From Bacteroidales bacterium (GTDB lineage: Bacteria; Bacteroidota; Bacteroidia; Bacteroidales; UBA10428), in assembly GCA_016926205.1 (NCBI GenBank), contig JAFGPB010000048.1, forward strand, positions 1 to 36,363: a stretch of DNA of 36,363 nucleotides. The letters are read 5' to 3'. Both the position numbers and the translations under genes were made by a program. The notes beneath the pieces are model-generated. The model was not told the origin of the DNA, searched no databases, and saw nothing but the letters and a program-made list of their open reading frames with translations. Shown here one piece after another: positions 9,597 to 19,006 of the stretch. Positions within the stretch are counted from its first letter, which is position 1. Every line of letters begins with the position of its first letter.

Positions 9597-11339
9597 ATGA
9601 AGAAAATGAGGCAAAACTACCTAATCTCAACAATTATCGCAGCTCTTGTCATGAGCGGTTGCGCCGGGCTGTCAAAAATGAGAGACAGTGCCAGCACGGT
9701 CGGATATGAAGTAAATCCCAATCCTCTTGAGATGCATGGTGATCAGACATTGCATGACAATGCTGTAGCCGTTGCAATCAACACAAGATTTCCTGAAAAA
9801 TATTTTAACAAGAAGGCTGTTGTGGTTGCAACACCTGTGCTCAAGTATGAGGGTGGAGAAAAGACGTACCCCTCCACCACGCTGCAGGGTGAAAAAGTGG
9901 ATGGCAACAACAGGGTAATTCCTTATGCCGGCGGCAATTATTCATATACAGGCACCATCCCTTATGAAGATGCCATGATGCAGTCGCAGCTTGTTGTCAG
10001 GATGTCTGCAAGCATTAATGACAAAGAACCTCTGGTCTGGGAATCCCCGAAGATTGCTGACGGTGTGTTAGCAACTCCTGCACTGGTTCAGGTTGTACCA
10101 AAAACCGTCATTATGCCCGACAATTTTCAACGAATTATACCGGAGGCTTATACGGCTGATATTCATTATGTGATCAATCAGTCTAACGTGAGATCATCCG
10201 AATTGAGGGCTGATGACATCGTGAAGCTTGAAGAAGACATGGTTGCAGCCGAAGTTGCTGAGAACATTGAAATAAAAGGCGCTGAGATCTCTGCATATGC
10301 TTCTCCTGATGGTCCGCTTGACCTGAATACCAGACTTTCGGAAAATCGTGAAAGTACTGCCCAGCGGTATCTCGAAAGAGCATTGAGGGATAACAAAATC
10401 ACGGAAGCTGAAGCAGCTAATTTCCTGAATATGATGAGTACACCAGAAGACTGGAACGGTTTCAGGGAATTGATGGAAGCTTCGGATATTCAGGATAAAG
10501 ACCTGATTTTGCGTGTGTTAAGCATGTATTCAGATCCCGTGGTCAGAGAGCGGGAAATTAAGAACATTTCACAGGCTTATGAAGAAATCGCAGAGAAAAT
10601 TCTGCCTCAGTTGCGCCGTTCCGTGATGACGATAAACGTGGATGTAATTGGCAAATCCGACAGTGAGATCATGAATCTGGTTCGCGTTGATCCCGATTCA
10701 CTCAATGTTGAAGAAATCCTCTTTGCAGCTACGCTGACCGATAACCTGAATGAAAAAGCAGCTATTTACGAAGCAGCAGCAAGAATTTACCCCGAATGCA
10801 TCAGGGCACACAACAACCTGGGTAATATATATTTACAGCTCGACAGACTGGATGAAGCAAAAGCTTCACTTGAAGCAGCTCAGAAGATCGATGATACTGA
10901 TGCTGTAAAAGCCAACCTTGGAGCTGTAGCTCTTGCAGAAAGAGATATTTCAACTGCTGAACAACTGCTGACTTCAGCCATGAGCGCAGGCAGTGAAGTA
11001 AGTTATAACCTGGGCATCATCAAGATCATACAGGGTGATTACGCGGCAGCTGTAAACTATTTTGGCAATGAACCCTCATTCAATGCAGCATTGGCTCAGA
11101 TGTTAAGTGGGAATAACGACCGCGCAATGACCACACTGAACCAGCTGGGAGATGTCAAAGATGCATCGGTATATTATCTTAAGGCTATTGCTGCTGCAAG
11201 AAGCGGAAACAATTCGGCAGTTTTCAGCAACCTGCGCAGTGCCATAAGTCTGGACAGTTCACTTAAGGAACATGCACAGAAAGATGCTGAATTTCTCGGG
11301 ATTGCAAGTGATGCAACGTTCATGCAGATCATTCAGTAA
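9597..11339 (+). CDS. TPR-containing lipoprotein
   Basis: Lipobox-like ALVMSGC at the N-terminus; C-terminal TPR-like repeats (YPECIRAHNNLGNIYLQLDRLDEAKASLEAAQKID). Confidence 0.8.
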   Translation: MKKMRQNYLISTIIAALVMSGCAGLSKMRDSASTVGYEVNPNPLEMHGDQTLHDNAVAVAINTRFPEKYFNKKAVVVATPVLKYEGGEKTYPSTTLQGEKVDGNNRVIPYAGGNYSYTGTIPYEDAMMQSQLVVRMSASINDKEPLVWESPKIADGVLATPALVQVVPKTVIMPDNFQRIIPEAYTADIHYVINQSNVRSSELRADDIVKLEEDMVAAEVAENIEIKGAEISAYASPDGPLDLNTRLSENRESTAQRYLERALRDNKITEAEAANFLNMMSTPEDWNGFRELMEASDIQDKDLILRVLSMYSDPVVREREIKNISQAYEEIAEKILPQLRRSVMTINVDVIGKSDSEIMNLVRVDPDSLNVEEILFAATLTDNLNEKAAIYEAAARIYPECIRAHNNLGNIYLQLDRLDEAKASLEAAQKIDDTDAVKANLGAVALAERDISTAEQLLTSAMSAGSEVSYNLGIIKIIQGDYAAAVNYFGNEPSFNAALAQMLSGNNDRAMTTLNQLGDVKDASVYYLKAIAAARSGNNSAVFSNLRSAISLDSSLKEHAQKDAEFLGIASDATFMQIIQ

Positions 11340-11365
11340 ATCTGGTTTTTCGACAATATTTTCAA

Positions 11366-11392
11366 GGCGGTTCCCTAAGGACCGCCTTTTTT
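11366..11392 (+). terminator. Rho-independent terminator after TPR lipoprotein gene
   Basis: GGCGGTTCC-CTAA-GGACCGCC (one bulge) followed by TTTTTT. Confidence 0.85.
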
Positions 11393-11393
11393 G

Positions 11394-11585
11394 GTGCGGT
11401 GTGGTGTGGTTTGCCCGGCATAGGGAATAACCCTGGGGTGTAAGTCCCGAATGCACCCTGACAGTTGGAAATATCAGCCAGCAGCAAGGGTGTCCATCGT
11501 GAGGGGGAATCTGTAGGAAGCCGGCGGCAAAATCCTGACCTGACGGACAGGAACTTTAGAATGCCCGTGATCGTTCATTTCGGTG
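11394..11585 (+). mobile_element. 5' fragment (domain I start) of a group II intron; no RT/maturase ORF and no domain V/VI seen; right boundary approximate
   Basis: Begins GTGCGGTGTGGTG and contains GGGGTGTAAGTCCCG, CAGCAGCAAGGGTGTCCATCGTGAGGGGGAATCTGTAGGAAGCCGGCGGCAAAATCCTGACCTGACGGACAGGAAC, which I recognise as group II intron 5' sequence. Confidence 0.78.
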
Positions 11586-11599
11586 TGACCTTAAAAACC

Positions 11600-12139
11600 T
11601 TATGATTGCTGTAACTGAAAGAATCTGAAAAACTCCCACAAAACAATTCCCGCGCTTACGGCAATATTAATCGAATGTTTGGTACCCAGCTGGGGTATTT
11701 CTATGCTTTCATCACACAGGTCGGCAACCTTCTGCTCAACTCCCCTGACCTCATGACCGAAAACCAGGGCGTATTTCATGTCATTACGGATATTCAATTG
11801 ACAAAGCGGGGTGCTGCTATCTGTCTGTTCCACTGCAATAATGTTGTATTTCCTGTTTTTTAGTGACTGAACAGCTTCTGTGGTATGTCCAAAATACTGC
11901 CAGTAAACCGATTCAGTTGCTCCCAGTGCGGTTTTGTTGATTTCCCGGTGAGGAGGTGTGGCGGTAATTCCGCACAGGTATATTCCTTCTACCAGAAAGG
12001 CATCGGAGGTACGAAATATGGATCCGATGTTGTTCAGGCTTCTTACATTATCCAGAACAACCACAACCGGATATTTTCTGGTCGTTTTGAATTCTTCAAC
12101 GGTCAGCCTGTTTAATTCTGCATTCATTAATTTCTTCAT
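11600..12139 (-). CDS. TrmH/SpoU family RNA methyltransferase
   Basis: VVLDNVRSLNNIGSIFRTSDAF, ALVFGHEVRGVEQ, IEIPQLGTKHSINIAVSAGIVLWEF. Confidence 0.93.
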   Translation of the reverse strand: MKKLMNAELNRLTVEEFKTTRKYPVVVVLDNVRSLNNIGSIFRTSDAFLVEGIYLCGITATPPHREINKTALGATESVYWQYFGHTTEAVQSLKNRKYNIIAVEQTDSSTPLCQLNIRNDMKYALVFGHEVRGVEQKVADLCDESIEIPQLGTKHSINIAVSAGIVLWEFFRFFQLQQS

Positions 12140-12219
12140 GGGGGAATGTGTTATGAATTTGGCAGCAATGATAAAAATAGATTAAAAATAGATATTTTCG
12201 TATTTTCAATCCTTGACAA

Positions 12220-13407
12220 ATGAACATTCACGAATACCAGGGCAAACAGCTTTTAAAAGCTGCCGGTGTTAATGTATCTGAAGGTTATATGATTAAACGT
12301 GCCGAACAAGCAGAGATCATAGCCGGCAGGTTTCAAAAAAAGGGTGGAACAGACAGTTGGGTGATCAAGGCACAGATCCATGCCGGCGGTCGTGGCAAAG
12401 GGGGTGGTATAAAAACTGCCGAAAGCATTCCGGAACTCCGGAAACACGTCGGTGATATGCTGGGTATGCAGCTGGTTACGCACCAGACCGGACCGGAAGG
12501 GAAGAAGGTACGGAAACTGTTAATTGAGGAGAACGTATATCATGCCGGAAAAAGTTCTGTTTGTGAGTATTATGTGAGCATACTGCTGAACAGGGCAACT
12601 GCCAGATTGAATATCATGTATTCTTCCGAAGGGGGAATGGATATTGAGGCTGTTGCTGAGCATACCCCGCACCTGATTCACCGGGAGGAGATCCATACGG
12701 GTTTGGGATTACAGCAGTTCCAGGCAAGAAGAATTGCCTTTGATCTGGGCCTGACCGGCCAGGCATTTGATGAGATGATCCGGTTTCTGATAAGTCTGAG
12801 CAAAGCTTATGTGGATATGGATGCATCGTTGATTGAAATCAACCCGGTTGTCAAAACGTCAGACGACCGGATCCTTGCACTTGACACCAAGATTGTCCTG
12901 GACGATAACTCATTGATCAGACATCCCGGTTATGAGAAGATGCGCGATCCGGAAGAGGAAAATGACACTGAGACTGAAGCCCTGAAAAACAATCTGAATT
13001 TCATCAAGCTTCAGGGGAATGTGGGTTGTATGGTTAACGGTGCCGGGCTGGCCATGGCCACCATGGACATCATCAAACTTTCAGGTGGCGAACCGGCCAA
13101 TTTCCTGGATGTGGGGGGAACCGCGAATGCAAGGACCGTTGAATCAGGATTCCGGATCATTCTCAGGGATCCCGATGTCAGAATCATACTGATCAATATT
13201 TTCGGAGGCATTGTCAGGTGTGACAGGGTTGCTCAGGGTGTGGTGGAAGCATTCAGATCATTGCACCATGTGAGGGTACCTGTTGTTGTACGGTTACAGG
13301 GAACAAATGCTGAAGAGGCCATGCATATTATCAAACAATCGGGGCTCGATGTATATCCGGCACTTTCTTTTCAGGATGCAGCCGGTCAGATAAAAAAATT
13401 CATCTGA
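12220..13407 (+). CDS. sucC: Succinyl-CoA synthetase (ADP-forming) beta subunit
   Basis: [93 protein letters not shown]. Confidence 0.96.
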   Translation: MNIHEYQGKQLLKAAGVNVSEGYMIKRAEQAEIIAGRFQKKGGTDSWVIKAQIHAGGRGKGGGIKTAESIPELRKHVGDMLGMQLVTHQTGPEGKKVRKLLIEENVYHAGKSSVCEYYVSILLNRATARLNIMYSSEGGMDIEAVAEHTPHLIHREEIHTGLGLQQFQARRIAFDLGLTGQAFDEMIRFLISLSKAYVDMDASLIEINPVVKTSDDRILALDTKIVLDDNSLIRHPGYEKMRDPEEENDTETEALKNNLNFIKLQGNVGCMVNGAGLAMATMDIIKLSGGEPANFLDVGGTANARTVESGFRIILRDPDVRIILINIFGGIVRCDRVAQGVVEAFRSLHHVRVPVVVRLQGTNAEEAMHIIKQSGLDVYPALSFQDAAGQIKKFI

Positions 13408-13413
13408 GAGGAT

Positions 13414-13623
13414 TCATCCACTCATCACGGATTTTTTATGTGTTTCGTCACAATAGGGTTTGTTTCCTGATTTGCCACAGCTGCAAATGTAGATCTCATG
13501 CTCTTTTTGAGTTTCTTCACCGGAGGAGGTCCTGAATCTGAAAAAACCTTTCAGCATAATGGGACCATCCTTAAGAATTCTGACTTCAGGGATCTTTTCT
13601 CCGGATTTATGACCGTTTTCCAT
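13414..13623 (-). CDS. CDGSH-type iron-sulfur domain protein
   Basis: EIYICSCGKSGNKPYCDETHKK (CxC...CDxTH). Confidence 0.85.
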   Translation of the reverse strand: MENGHKSGEKIPEVRILKDGPIMLKGFFRFRTSSGEETQKEHEIYICSCGKSGNKPYCDETHKKSVMSG

Positions 13624-13644
13624 ACATCCAATTTTGTTCGTGAT

Positions 13645-14094
13645 TCAGTCGCTTTTATAGCCTGTCTTGTTGTGTGTACCGTCGCAAAAAGGAAGATCTT
13701 TTGAAGCACCGCACCTGCATAATGAAGTTGTTCCTGTATGCCGGATTTCTTTTCCCTCGTGGTCAATGATCCTGAAATCTCCCTTCAACAACAGCGGGCC
13801 ATCTTTCATGATCCTTGCCTCAGACACCGTTTTGTCGGCAACGGACAAATCCCTGCTCTGTCCTTTTTGTGCATCCTTATTGTTGTATTCGTAGTCAAGT
13901 GCCTTTGTAGGGCAAAGTTTTACCACTCTGATGATTTCTCTGGTTGATGCACCATTCATATTGACCCAGGGTCTTCTCCCGGGATTGAATACTTCGATCA
14001 GTTCTCGGTAACAGTGTGTTGCATGAATGCATTTCTTGGGATACCAGAAAACCGTAATCTCTCCGTTGGTATATTTTTTGTTGCCCTGATACAT
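13645..14094 (-). CDS. Divergent 4Fe-4S ferredoxin-like + CDGSH iron-sulfur domain protein
   Basis: N-terminal VFWYPKKCIHATHCYRELIEVFNPGRRPWVN...VVKLCPTKAL; C-terminal TSLCRCGASKDLPFCDGTHNKTGY. Confidence 0.88.
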   Translation of the reverse strand: MYQGNKKYTNGEITVFWYPKKCIHATHCYRELIEVFNPGRRPWVNMNGASTREIIRVVKLCPTKALDYEYNNKDAQKGQSRDLSVADKTVSEARIMKDGPLLLKGDFRIIDHEGKEIRHTGTTSLCRCGASKDLPFCDGTHNKTGYKSD

Positions 14095-14343
14095 AATCTC
14101 AATTTTTCTGACAGGTTCATAACGATATTTGCAAATATAAAACTTTTTAACAGCTGAATGAACAATGGCATTTTGCTAACTTTGTATTTCTGAAACGGTA
14201 TGATATGTGCGCCAGTCGCTACACGGTTGAATTACGGCTTAACTCCGGCACCTGAACGGCATACGGATTCTGATCTGTGAAGCAGACAGTGCCATAACAT
14301 TTAAAACCGAATATCGTTTAATGATTAACTGATTTTGCAGGAA

Positions 14344-14955
14344 ATGGGTAAAAGGACATTCAGGTTCATCTTCATAGCAGGATTGTTTTATACATTAAAC
14401 GCAACCGCCTGGCCGCAGGATACTGTAAAAATGGAGTATGGGGGTTATCCTGTCTATGGCCGCATTGTTGACGGGGACACGGTTATGATTTCAAACATCC
14501 GTGAGGCAAACATCTATCCCCGTCAGCAATTCGATTCCAGACGTGATCTTCGTCAATATGAACGTCTGATTTACAACGTGAAGAAGGCTTATCCCTATGC
14601 GCTCATTGCGGGAGAAATGTTCAGGGAGGTTGAAAAAGACCTTGCCGGAATGAACACAGAAAAGGAAAGGAAGGAATACATCAAACAGGTGGAAAAGGAT
14701 TTAAAAGACCGGTTTGAAGGTGAACTGACCAAACTGACGATCACACAGGGACGGATTCTGATAAAGCTTGTTGACCGTGAGACAAGGCATACTTCATATG
14801 ATCTTGTAAAGGAGCTCAGAGGATCATTCCAGGCTTTTTTCTGGCAGGCAATCGCCAGAATATTCGGTTCAAATCTGAAATCGAGATATGATCCGGCAGG
14901 AGAAGATTATCTTATCGAAGAAATCATTATCATGATCGATGTCGGCATGATTTGA
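14344..14955 (+). CDS. DUF4294 domain-containing protein
   Basis: IVDGDTVMISNIREANIYPRQQFDSRRDLRQYERLIYNVKKAYPYALIAGEMF; N-terminal signal-like segment. The track start 14335 is a TTG; ATG at 14344 preferred. Confidence 0.85.
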   Translation: MGKRTFRFIFIAGLFYTLNATAWPQDTVKMEYGGYPVYGRIVDGDTVMISNIREANIYPRQQFDSRRDLRQYERLIYNVKKAYPYALIAGEMFREVEKDLAGMNTEKERKEYIKQVEKDLKDRFEGELTKLTITQGRILIKLVDRETRHTSYDLVKELRGSFQAFFWQAIARIFGSNLKSRYDPAGEDYLIEEIIIMIDVGMI

Positions 14956-14975
14956 GAGCCGGGACCCAGCCGGAT

Positions 14976-15644
14976 TCAGTCCATTATGTTCATCATACTG
15001 ATTATAACATTCTCTATTCCAACAGCAATATGTGCAATATCGGCATCAAGCATGTAGGCAGAAGTTGTTACCACTTTATGCGTTTCATCGACAGCAACCT
15101 CTCCGGATGAAGTGACCTGATGCGTGGCTCCCATTTCTTCCAGGGCTCTTGCCGTTGACATATCGTTCCCGACGGTCACTTTTACGTTGCCCAGGACTCT
15201 GGCAAGGATAACGGGGGCGATGCAGCACGCCCCGATGGGTTTTTTCCGGCTTGCCATCTGACGGATTGCCTGTTCAACATCTTTGTTCACGGTACATTTA
15301 CTTTTCTTAACCACAAAATCACAGAGATTTTTCACGGCACCCATACCCCCGGGGAAGATCAGTCCGTCATATTTTCCGGGGTCAAACTGGCTCAGGGGCC
15401 TGGCTTTCCCGCGGGCAATACGGGCTGATTCAGCAAGAACGTTCCGGGTTTCATTGCTTTCCTGATGCCTGTAATGGTCCACTACATGATGTTGCCGGAT
15501 ATCGGGAGCAAAAATATCATAACTGCCTCCATTTTTTACAATTGCATAAAGTGTCATGACGGCTTCGTGGATTTCAGAACCGTCAAAGACTCCGCAACCC
15601 GATAGCACAACTGCGAATTTTTTTGATTTTTCCATAGCTGTCAT
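14976..15644 (-). CDS. elbB: Isoprenoid biosynthesis glyoxalase ElbB (DJ-1/PfpI superfamily)
   Basis: KFAVVLSGCGVFDGSEIHEAVMTLYAI, GLIFPGGMGAVKNLCDF, KPIGACCIAPVILARVLG. Confidence 0.93.
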   Translation of the reverse strand: MTAMEKSKKFAVVLSGCGVFDGSEIHEAVMTLYAIVKNGGSYDIFAPDIRQHHVVDHYRHQESNETRNVLAESARIARGKARPLSQFDPGKYDGLIFPGGMGAVKNLCDFVVKKSKCTVNKDVEQAIRQMASRKKPIGACCIAPVILARVLGNVKVTVGNDMSTARALEEMGATHQVTSSGEVAVDETHKVVTTSAYMLDADIAHIAVGIENVIISMMNIMD

Positions 15645-15786
15645 AATATGATGTTAAAAAGGTAATTTATTGATTTTTTTATGAAGAACCTATTTTATAG
15701 TGTATTTTTGAATATAAGAAGCATATTGAAATAAACAATTCAACAAGTTTTTGTGGATCTGAAAACCGCATGTCATTCCGGACCCT

Positions 15787-16347
15787 ATGAAAAGAACATT
15801 TCTGGCAGTGGACATTCATCCCGGTGAACACTTCAGGAAGGATATTGAGGCAATACGCAATGCACTGCCCGACGGACATATCAAATGGGTGGATACTGAC
15901 CGGCTTCATCTTACCATCAGGTTTTTCGGGGATACAGAAGAGAATGATATCGCATTGATATCTGATGCGGTATTCAAGGCTGTAGCCGAAGTCCGCCCGT
16001 TCCGGCTCAGATTGAGCTCGCTGGGTGTTTTCAGAAGCCTCCGGCAGCCGCGGGTGATCTGGATCGGATGTGACCATCCGGAAGGATTGACGGATGTGAA
16101 AAAGAAAATCGACGATGAACTTGAACAACAGGGTTTCCCTCGTGATAACCAGGCATTTTCGCCACATCTGACACTGGGCAGGATCAGGTCATTGTCCTCA
16201 AAAAGAAAGCTTGCCGGTTTACTGGAGCATTACAGGGAACATATGTTTTACGAGCAACATATCCCCCGGATCGTATTGTATGAAAGCATACTCAGAAAAA
16301 ACGGACCGGAATACCTGACCATACAGGCATATGATCTGGAAGGATGA
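15787..16347 (+). CDS. thpR: RNA 2',3'-cyclic phosphodiesterase (2H family)
   Basis: Two HxT motifs: DRLHLTIRFFGDT and FSPHLTLGRIRS. Confidence 0.93.
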   Translation: MKRTFLAVDIHPGEHFRKDIEAIRNALPDGHIKWVDTDRLHLTIRFFGDTEENDIALISDAVFKAVAEVRPFRLRLSSLGVFRSLRQPRVIWIGCDHPEGLTDVKKKIDDELEQQGFPRDNQAFSPHLTLGRIRSLSSKRKLAGLLEHYREHMFYEQHIPRIVLYESILRKNGPEYLTIQAYDLEG

Positions 16348-16356
16348 AGGGAAGGT

Positions 16357-17766
16357 TCAGATGCCCTTTCTCTTCAGGATAGTCAGAATGGTATATATGA
16401 TGATCTTAAGATCCACATAGATCGACATGTTATCCAGATAGATCAGGTCATATTTCAGTCGTGCCACCATTTGTTCAACATTTTCCGCGTATCCGTACTG
16501 AACCTGGCCCCATGAGGTTATGCCCGGCTTCACCTTGAGAAGGTGAAGATAATGGGGTTCTTTCTCCACGATCTTGTCAATGAAATATTTGCGTTCCGGC
16601 CGGGGACCGACAAGAGACATTTCACCTTTCAGTACATTATAAAAATTGGGGATCTCATCAAACCGGGTCCTTCGCATAAACTTTCCGAATTTTGTAATTC
16701 TGCCGTCGTTTTTTGAAGAGAGCTCGGGACCGTTTTTTTCTGCTCCCATATGCATGGAACGGAACTTGTATATGGTAAAGGGCTTGCCGTATCTTCCAAT
16801 ACGTTCATGACTGTAAAACACAGGTCCCGGAGAAGAGATCCTGATGCCCGCGATCAGAAACAGTGTCAGCGGCAGGGTGATCAGCAGCGCAAGCAATGCA
16901 ATGGTAAAGTCCAGAATGTTTTTTACATTTTCCTGCCATGCCGGCATCAATTGATGTGAAACCAGTATCAGAGGCATTCCGAGTATCGAATTCATTTTCA
17001 CCTTGCCGGTCAGGATATCATGGATGCTTGGAATGGCTTTAATGACTACATCGGATTCGATCAGCTTGTTGATGATCCGGTTGATCAGATGATGTTCAGA
17101 TGATTCAATGGCGATGATCACTTCCTCGGTTTGATGTTCCGAAATTATATTCCGGATGTTATCAATGTTGCCCAGGTGCTTCATATATCCGGCAAGCAGG
17201 TTTTTGGTCTTTCCGTCCACATCTATGAAACCCACGAATCTGTTTCCGCTTCTTTTTGCCTGGTCTTTTATTTCAAGGTATGTATCGACAGCTTTTGCAT
17301 TGCTGCCTATGATCAGTGTGTTGAATCCGATGTCACCGCGGCGGATCCGTCTTGCCGTATAGCTGGTGATGGTGAACCGGGGTAAATATGTGATCAGGAA
17401 ATGCGATAAGAAATACACCAGATAAAGGGAATCGTTGTATAAAAAAAGGTTCAACCGCTCATCCAGGATAAGGAACAGTATAACAACACCAATAAAAGTG
17501 ATTCCGATCGTCTGCAGGAGTTCAGACAAACGTGATTTGCGGTATACTTCTTTATAATATCCCGAAAGGAAATAAAGCAGGATCCAGAAAACAGGCACAA
17601 GGAAAAGGCCATAGAAATAGACATTCTCAGGCGAAGCGGAGATCCCTTCATTCCGGGAATAGGATGCCAGATACTGCTTAAAATGAAAGGCTGCAACATT
17701 CCAGCTCAATGTTGCGGACAGAAAATCGGATAGAATGTATTTAAGTGTCTGAATCCTCTTGTTCAT
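16357..17766 (-). CDS. Undecaprenyl-phosphate sugar phosphotransferase (exopolysaccharide polyprenyl glycosylphosphotransferase)
   Basis: N-terminal multi-TM region and a C-terminal sugar transferase: GPVFYSHERIGRYGKPFTIYKFRSMH, RRTRFDEIPNFYNVLKGEMSLVGPRPERKYF, VKPGITSWGQVQYGY. ATG at 17766 (MNKRIQTL) preferred. Confidence 0.93.
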   Translation of the reverse strand: MNKRIQTLKYILSDFLSATLSWNVAAFHFKQYLASYSRNEGISASPENVYFYGLFLVPVFWILLYFLSGYYKEVYRKSRLSELLQTIGITFIGVVILFLILDERLNLFLYNDSLYLVYFLSHFLITYLPRFTITSYTARRIRRGDIGFNTLIIGSNAKAVDTYLEIKDQAKRSGNRFVGFIDVDGKTKNLLAGYMKHLGNIDNIRNIISEHQTEEVIIAIESSEHHLINRIINKLIESDVVIKAIPSIHDILTGKVKMNSILGMPLILVSHQLMPAWQENVKNILDFTIALLALLITLPLTLFLIAGIRISSPGPVFYSHERIGRYGKPFTIYKFRSMHMGAEKNGPELSSKNDGRITKFGKFMRRTRFDEIPNFYNVLKGEMSLVGPRPERKYFIDKIVEKEPHYLHLLKVKPGITSWGQVQYGYAENVEQMVARLKYDLIYLDNMSIYVDLKIIIYTILTILKRKGI

Positions 17767-17964
17767 AACCGGGCAGCCGCTCATAGAGCCTATTTAGGCT
17801 GTTCTGTTAGATCATCACGGGAATTTAAGAAAAGCAAATATGGCATCAAAAATTGAAAAAATCACAAAACAGGATTCGATTATTGTCTCCGGTTTTCATA
17901 CCCTTGATTCGTTCCTTCATTCTCTGGCAACCAGGATTGGGTTGTTGAATTTAACAGCACCTTT

Positions 17965-18906
17965 TCAGGTATACTGAATGACACTTTTCCTGACTTTTTC
18001 CAGAATTCTTTCTGTCAGGATAAAAGGTTCAAACCCGCATTCCGTTTCATCCTGATGTTTGCATCCGGAACCGGCAGACAATATGAATCCGGAAAGCTCG
18101 TCAAGAAGCGGATCCGGATTCTCAATTTCAATATTGTCAATGATCAGGGGGGAGTCATTATGGTTTTTTTTATGCTGTATGTTCCAGCTTGTCAATTTAT
18201 GTGAAATGAAATCATATTTAATGCATCTGTCTTTTAATATGATTGTTGCCTGAAAGTCATCCCTTGCAGCTACAATGTTGCAGGTGATATTCACGGCACA
18301 ACCGTTGTTGTATTCAAGGCGTGCGTTAATGATCTCAGGTATTGCGGACAACATGCTCAGTCCCTTTGCCTTGACGGAAAGGACCTGGCCTTTAACCAGA
18401 GTGCTGACAACCTGTGTATTGATCAGCAGGTCTTCGAGGATTGGATTTGAGACTGTCCTCTGATGGATGTTTCTGTAATAATGCAGTTCTATAAACTTGA
18501 TCCCGGAAACATCGGCAATCATTTTTTGGAGTCCCTTCAGGTTAATGCTTCCGACATTGTGTACCTTGAGCATTACATTTGCCTCCCGGGCCAGTTTGAC
18601 AAGTTGCATGGCCTCATCTGAAGACCTTATGGCCATTGGATGAAGCAGAATGTGTTTGCCTTTCCTGAGTGCTTTTTCAACCAGTTTGTTGTGCAGTCTG
18701 CCCGGGCCGGAAAAGATCATGGCATCGGCCCCGTCGATCAGCAGATCAGGAGAATGATAAGCAGCAACGACATTTGAAAATGTGATATCCGTTAACGGTA
18801 TACCAAAAGAATAGTACCCGACAATCCTGACATCCTGAATTTCGTCCAATATCCTGATGTGCCTGTCAAAACTGGCACCAGACCCGATAATACCAACATT
18901 CATCAT
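17965..18906 (-). CDS. Gfo/Idh/MocA family oxidoreductase-like protein
   Basis: N-terminal NVGIIGSGASFDRHIRIL nucleotide-binding-like segment and ADAMIFSGPGRLHNKLVEKALRKGKHILLHPMAI. Confidence 0.82.
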   Translation of the reverse strand: MMNVGIIGSGASFDRHIRILDEIQDVRIVGYYSFGIPLTDITFSNVVAAYHSPDLLIDGADAMIFSGPGRLHNKLVEKALRKGKHILLHPMAIRSSDEAMQLVKLAREANVMLKVHNVGSINLKGLQKMIADVSGIKFIELHYYRNIHQRTVSNPILEDLLINTQVVSTLVKGQVLSVKAKGLSMLSAIPEIINARLEYNNGCAVNITCNIVAARDDFQATIILKDRCIKYDFISHKLTSWNIQHKKNHNDSPLIIDNIEIENPDPLLDELSGFILSAGSGCKHQDETECGFEPFILTERILEKVRKSVIQYT

Positions 18907-19006
18907 TCCCTGGATCGATACGCAAACATAAATTTTTTCGAAACAGGGGATTTTTTTTTTAGATTCGACTTATCAACTAAATTTGTTGATAAAGCCGAAC
19001 CGCTGT

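Noticed and set aside
11675-12185. Plus-strand ORFs 11675-11863, 11885-12115, 11958-12185
   Set aside because: Antisense to the clearly recognisable TrmH-family methyltransferase.
14200-14280. 26-aa small ORF downstream of a TAACTTTG -7-like motif (14177-14184)
   Set aside because: Too short, no -33 motif and no recognisable sequence; more likely the leader of the DUF4294 gene.
17840-17977. Possible 45-aa plus-strand ORF (MASKIEKITKQDSIIVSGFHTLDSFLHSLATRIGLLNLTAPFQVY)
   Set aside because: Short, no recognisable family or promoter, and runs into the 3' end of the convergent oxidoreductase gene; likely chance, though not excluded.
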